Of a stretch of DNA of 51,974 nucleotides, positions 49,743 to 51,974 are shown piece after piece (within the stretch, counting starts at the first letter, position 1; the number at the start of each line of letters is the position of its first letter). The notes beneath the pieces are model-generated. The model was given only the letters and a program-made list of their open reading frames with translations. It ran no database searches and was not told the origin of the DNA. The position numbers and the translations under genes are program-made. Origin of the DNA: Micromonospora sp. MP36 (GTDB lineage Bacteria > Actinomycetota > Actinomycetes > Mycobacteriales > Micromonosporaceae); contig NZ_VSFA01000050.1 in assembly GCF_008119785.1 (NCBI RefSeq), positions 1-51,974 on the forward strand, read 5' to 3'.

Positions 49743-51374
49743 TCACCGGTGGCAGAACCGGGCCATCGTAAAGGGCGGGCCGGGCTGCGCGGTGGGCCGC
49801 CAGACCGGGTTCAGCGTGATCGCCAGGGTGGGTGCAAGCCAGGCATCTCCGAGTTTCTGGAGGGGGCCGAACTCGCGGCGGGGGTGGTTGACCTCGGCGC
49901 CGGCGAGGAAGGTGGTCAGGATGTCGTTGGCGCTCATCCGGCCGATGATTCCCGCGTGGAAGGTCGGTACCTCGACGACCGGAATCGGGATCGTCTGGCC
50001 GGGTGGGGCCTCGGCCGCGGCCACGGTGGGCAGGAACGCGACAACGCGTACGCCCGGGATCGGGCACAGGATATGGAAGCGGTAGAAGGGCGCCTGGTCC
50101 AGCAGCGAGCGGACGAACGGCTCGTCGGGTGTGCTGGCGGCCCGGTTGCCGATGGTCGTCACCTTGAACATCACCCGCAGCAGCCACCCGGCGGCCAGCC
50201 CCCAACCGGTACTGGCGTCCGGCGGAGGATAGTAGGTGCGGCCGGCGCGGGTCAGCGGGCTGAACATTGCCAGCGCCTGCACCGGAGGGCCAGGCCGGTT
50301 CCGGAGGTAGGTGAGCGCCACCACCACTCCCTCGCTCTGTGCGATCAGGGCGATCGGCCGGCCGGTCCGCCGGTGTACCGCCTCGACCTGCGCGGCCAGC
50401 AACTGTGCGCTGGACTCCAACGATCGGTGGGTGGCGTTCGGCCGGTAGGACAGCGGGTGACCGTGCGGGTCCAGGCCGACGTACGAGAACAGCTCCACGT
50501 TCGGATCCGCCGCAGGGCGGCCGTCGTATGCGGAGTCGTGTCCGGCGAGCAGGATCACCGCGTAGGGCACGCGCGGCGGCAGCGGCCGGGTGAAGATCGG
50601 CGGTGTAAAGGTGTTGGCCTGGTTGCCGGGTTGGGAGAGCCACTGCGACGCCAGCGGAACGGCTAGGGCGAGCACCACGACGATCGGCACGACCGGCACC
50701 CGCGGCCAACGTACCCGCTGTTGCAGGACGGCCGCGTGCACCGTCTGCCGCCAGAGCAGACCGTTGAGCGCGCCGACGGCAGCGGCGACGAGTGGCGTCC
50801 AACCTTCCGGCGTGGTCCACACCAGCGCGCCGCCAACGGTGATCACGGCGAAGTCGAGTAGCGACCAGCCGACCAGTTCAATCGACGGCAGTCCGCGCCA
50901 CCACGCCCGACCCACCGACATCCGCTGCAGGAAGGGGGCGAGCAGCAGCATCGGAATCAGGGCGGAGAACAGGAACCAGGACAGCGAAACCACCGACGCG
51001 GCGACCGCGTAGGCGGCGAACGGCAGGACGAGGACCGCCCCGAACGCCGCCACTCCGATGTTGCGCAGGAGCAGCGCCCGGTACGGCGGCCGTGGGCTGC
51101 GCGCTGGCCAGGCCAGGCTGACTATCGTCGCGGACAGCAGCCCACGCAGGGCGATCAGGGCCAGCAGGCCGGCGCCGAACATGAGCCAGGTGTTGTGGTA
51201 GACGAGCAGCCAGCGCATGTCGTGGTAGGAGTCGTACGGCCAGACTGCGGTGCTCTGCGGCGCCAGCCCCTCTGCCGTGAGGAACCTGATCAGCACCAGC
51301 ACGAGGACCTCGGCCAGCGGAACCGCCGCAGTGATACCGAGTAGCGCCAGCAGTCGTCGGTGCGTTGATCGCAC
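49743..51374 (-). CDS. Membrane-anchored alpha/beta-hydrolase
   Basis: A 543-residue protein; GTG 51374 with GGAGGAGGG upstream. The first 250 residues hold about seven membrane segments (LLALLGITAAVPLAEVLVLVLI, MFGAGLLALIALRGLL, FGAVLVLPFAAYAVAASVVSLSWFLFSALIPMLLL in pattern, up to VPIVVVLALAVPLA near 225-240). From about residue 265 a soluble domain follows with VPYAVILLAGHDSAYDG, the nucleophile elbow IAQSEGV near 344-350 (Ala replaces the first Gly of GxSxG), and an Asp/His part that would lie near PVVEVPTFHAGI, residues 465-476. It looks like a lipase or esterase held at the membrane. Similarity to any characterised enzyme is weak, so substrate is unknown. Confidence 0.7.
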   Translation of the reverse strand: MRSTHRRLLALLGITAAVPLAEVLVLVLIRFLTAEGLAPQSTAVWPYDSYHDMRWLLVYHNTWLMFGAGLLALIALRGLLSATIVSLAWPARSPRPPYRALLLRNIGVAAFGAVLVLPFAAYAVAASVVSLSWFLFSALIPMLLLAPFLQRMSVGRAWWRGLPSIELVGWSLLDFAVITVGGALVWTTPEGWTPLVAAAVGALNGLLWRQTVHAAVLQQRVRWPRVPVVPIVVVLALAVPLASQWLSQPGNQANTFTPPIFTRPLPPRVPYAVILLAGHDSAYDGRPAADPNVELFSYVGLDPHGHPLSYRPNATHRSLESSAQLLAAQVEAVHRRTGRPIALIAQSEGVVVALTYLRNRPGPPVQALAMFSPLTRAGRTYYPPPDASTGWGLAAGWLLRVMFKVTTIGNRAASTPDEPFVRSLLDQAPFYRFHILCPIPGVRVVAFLPTVAAAEAPPGQTIPIPVVEVPTFHAGIIGRMSANDILTTFLAGAEVNHPRREFGPLQKLGDAWLAPTLAITLNPVWRPTAQPGPPFTMARFCHR

Positions 51375-51546
51375 GAGCCCTCCTCCAGTGCACGTGGCGC
51401 GACGCCAACTCTGCCGCGTTCGGCGATCGCATAGGGCTGAACGATCAGATCGGTCCGTCAGTCGCCCCCTGCGGCGACCGCACCGACGACGTCGGTGGGG
51501 TTGCTGGATGGGGCGGCAGGGGCACCAGCGGGACCGCGAGGTACGG

Positions 51547-51974
51547 CTACGGCGCCGTGAGGCCGAGGCTGATCGTCCCGTTCACCGTGGCATCGCCATC
51601 GTCGCCCTCCAGCGACCAGACCATTGCTCCGGCCAGGCCGGCCCGGCGGATGCACACGTCTTCTGCAGCACGACCGCTGGATCGTCGTGCATGCAGAACG
51701 TCGTGCCGTCGAACACCAGGCGGGCCCGGCGCGAAGTTCGCGGTGAACGCGAAACCGTCGCAGGCCAGGGTCTTGAGCCGCCGGTAGTCCTCGTAGCCGA
51801 CCTCGAAGGCGGCCAGCGCCGGCCGGGCCGCGGGCTGGAACAGGCCGTTCCCGCCCGCCGGTGACGCCGGTCCAGCCCCGGCCCTTGTACGGGATGGCGA
51901 GGACCGGCGTGTCACGTAGTACACCGCAAGCGATCCAGCGTCCCTGATCAGCTTAGCGATCCTGAGTCGGATTT
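51547..51974 (-). pseudogene. GH18 chitinase remnant, running off the window
   Basis: The C-terminal part of a family 18 glycoside hydrolase in three frames. DTPVLAIPYKGRGWTGVTGG is followed after a shift by NGLFQPAARPALAAFEVGYEDYRRLK (pattern), then after another shift by LVFDGTTFCMHDDPAVVLQKT, and a return gives AGLAGAMVWSLEGDD and a stop at 51547. The order and the WTGV, EVGYEDY, DDPAV and AGAMVWSLEGDD blocks are those of actinobacterial chitinases. Three frameshifts in 400 bases show a dead gene. The remainder lies beyond 51974. Confidence 0.72.

Overview
The window is high-GC DNA with GTG/TTG starts, ATGA/GTGA stop-start overlaps and gene families typical of actinobacteria. The mix (DUF2231-Rieske protein, Tat amidohydrolase, LppX-like lipoproteins, GH18 and formate dehydrogenase remnants) looks most like a soil filamentous actinomycete, possibly Micromonosporaceae. 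That genus-level guess is inference. I see no tRNA, rRNA, CRISPR array or intact mobile element.

Layout. (1) 0.3-4.0 kb: DNA alkylation repair-like protein, a three-gene operon (ArsR regulator, SRPBCC protein, DUF998 membrane protein) with a probable leaderless promoter, and a decayed transposase. (2) 4.1-34.3 kb: a large catabolic island in five blocks. Block A (minus, 4131-11956): nitronate monooxygenase, MaoC-type hydratase pair, SDR, Cys-less thiolase-like lipid-transfer protein plus DUF35 partner, enoyl-CoA hydratase, acyl-CoA synthetase, acyl-CoA dehydrogenase. Next comes a MarR-FCD hybrid regulator (minus, 12059-12976). Block B (plus, 13185-18740): a NodB-type deacetylase fused to an MtnK/APH-like kinase, a divergent enolase, a D-2-hydroxyacid dehydrogenase with a shortened Rossmann fold, a CMD-family protein and a PaaK-like ligase. 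Block C (minus, 18756-24015): enoyl-CoA hydratase, paired acyl-CoA dehydrogenases, thiolase, and an HMG-CoA-synthase-like/DUF35 fusion. Block D (plus, 24275-33501): FAH-family hydrolase, VOC protein, a complete Liv-type ABC importer, NTF2-like protein, two SDRs and YceI. Block E: one enoyl-CoA hydratase (minus). (3) 34.6-40.9 kb (minus): secreted DMFase-like LamG protein, MFS exporter, membrane-anchored beta-propeller and Tat-exported amidohydrolase. (4) 41-52 kb: accessory genes mixed with debris (GntR, META lipoprotein, formate dehydrogenase, sugar ABC permease, GH18 chitinase, one frameshifted membrane gene). It includes a lipoprotein ending in a nuclease-like domain followed by a candidate immunity gene, and a membrane-anchored alpha/beta hydrolase.

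How the island may work. Copies of a 16-bp palindrome, consensus GCWTGC-N4-GCAWGC, lie in the control regions of blocks A, B, C and D, next to or between divergent genes, so the MarR-FCD protein probably controls the whole island. A plausible reading is uptake by the Liv importer, then a phosphorylation/enolase/dehydrogenase module (block B) acting on a hydroxylated, perhaps amide-bearing substrate. CoA activation by two ligases follows, then beta-oxidation and retro-aldol or thiolytic shortening by blocks A and C, with FAH and VOC enzymes opening or hydrolysing an oxo-intermediate. The substrate is unknown. The kinase-enolase module is the most novel part of the window.
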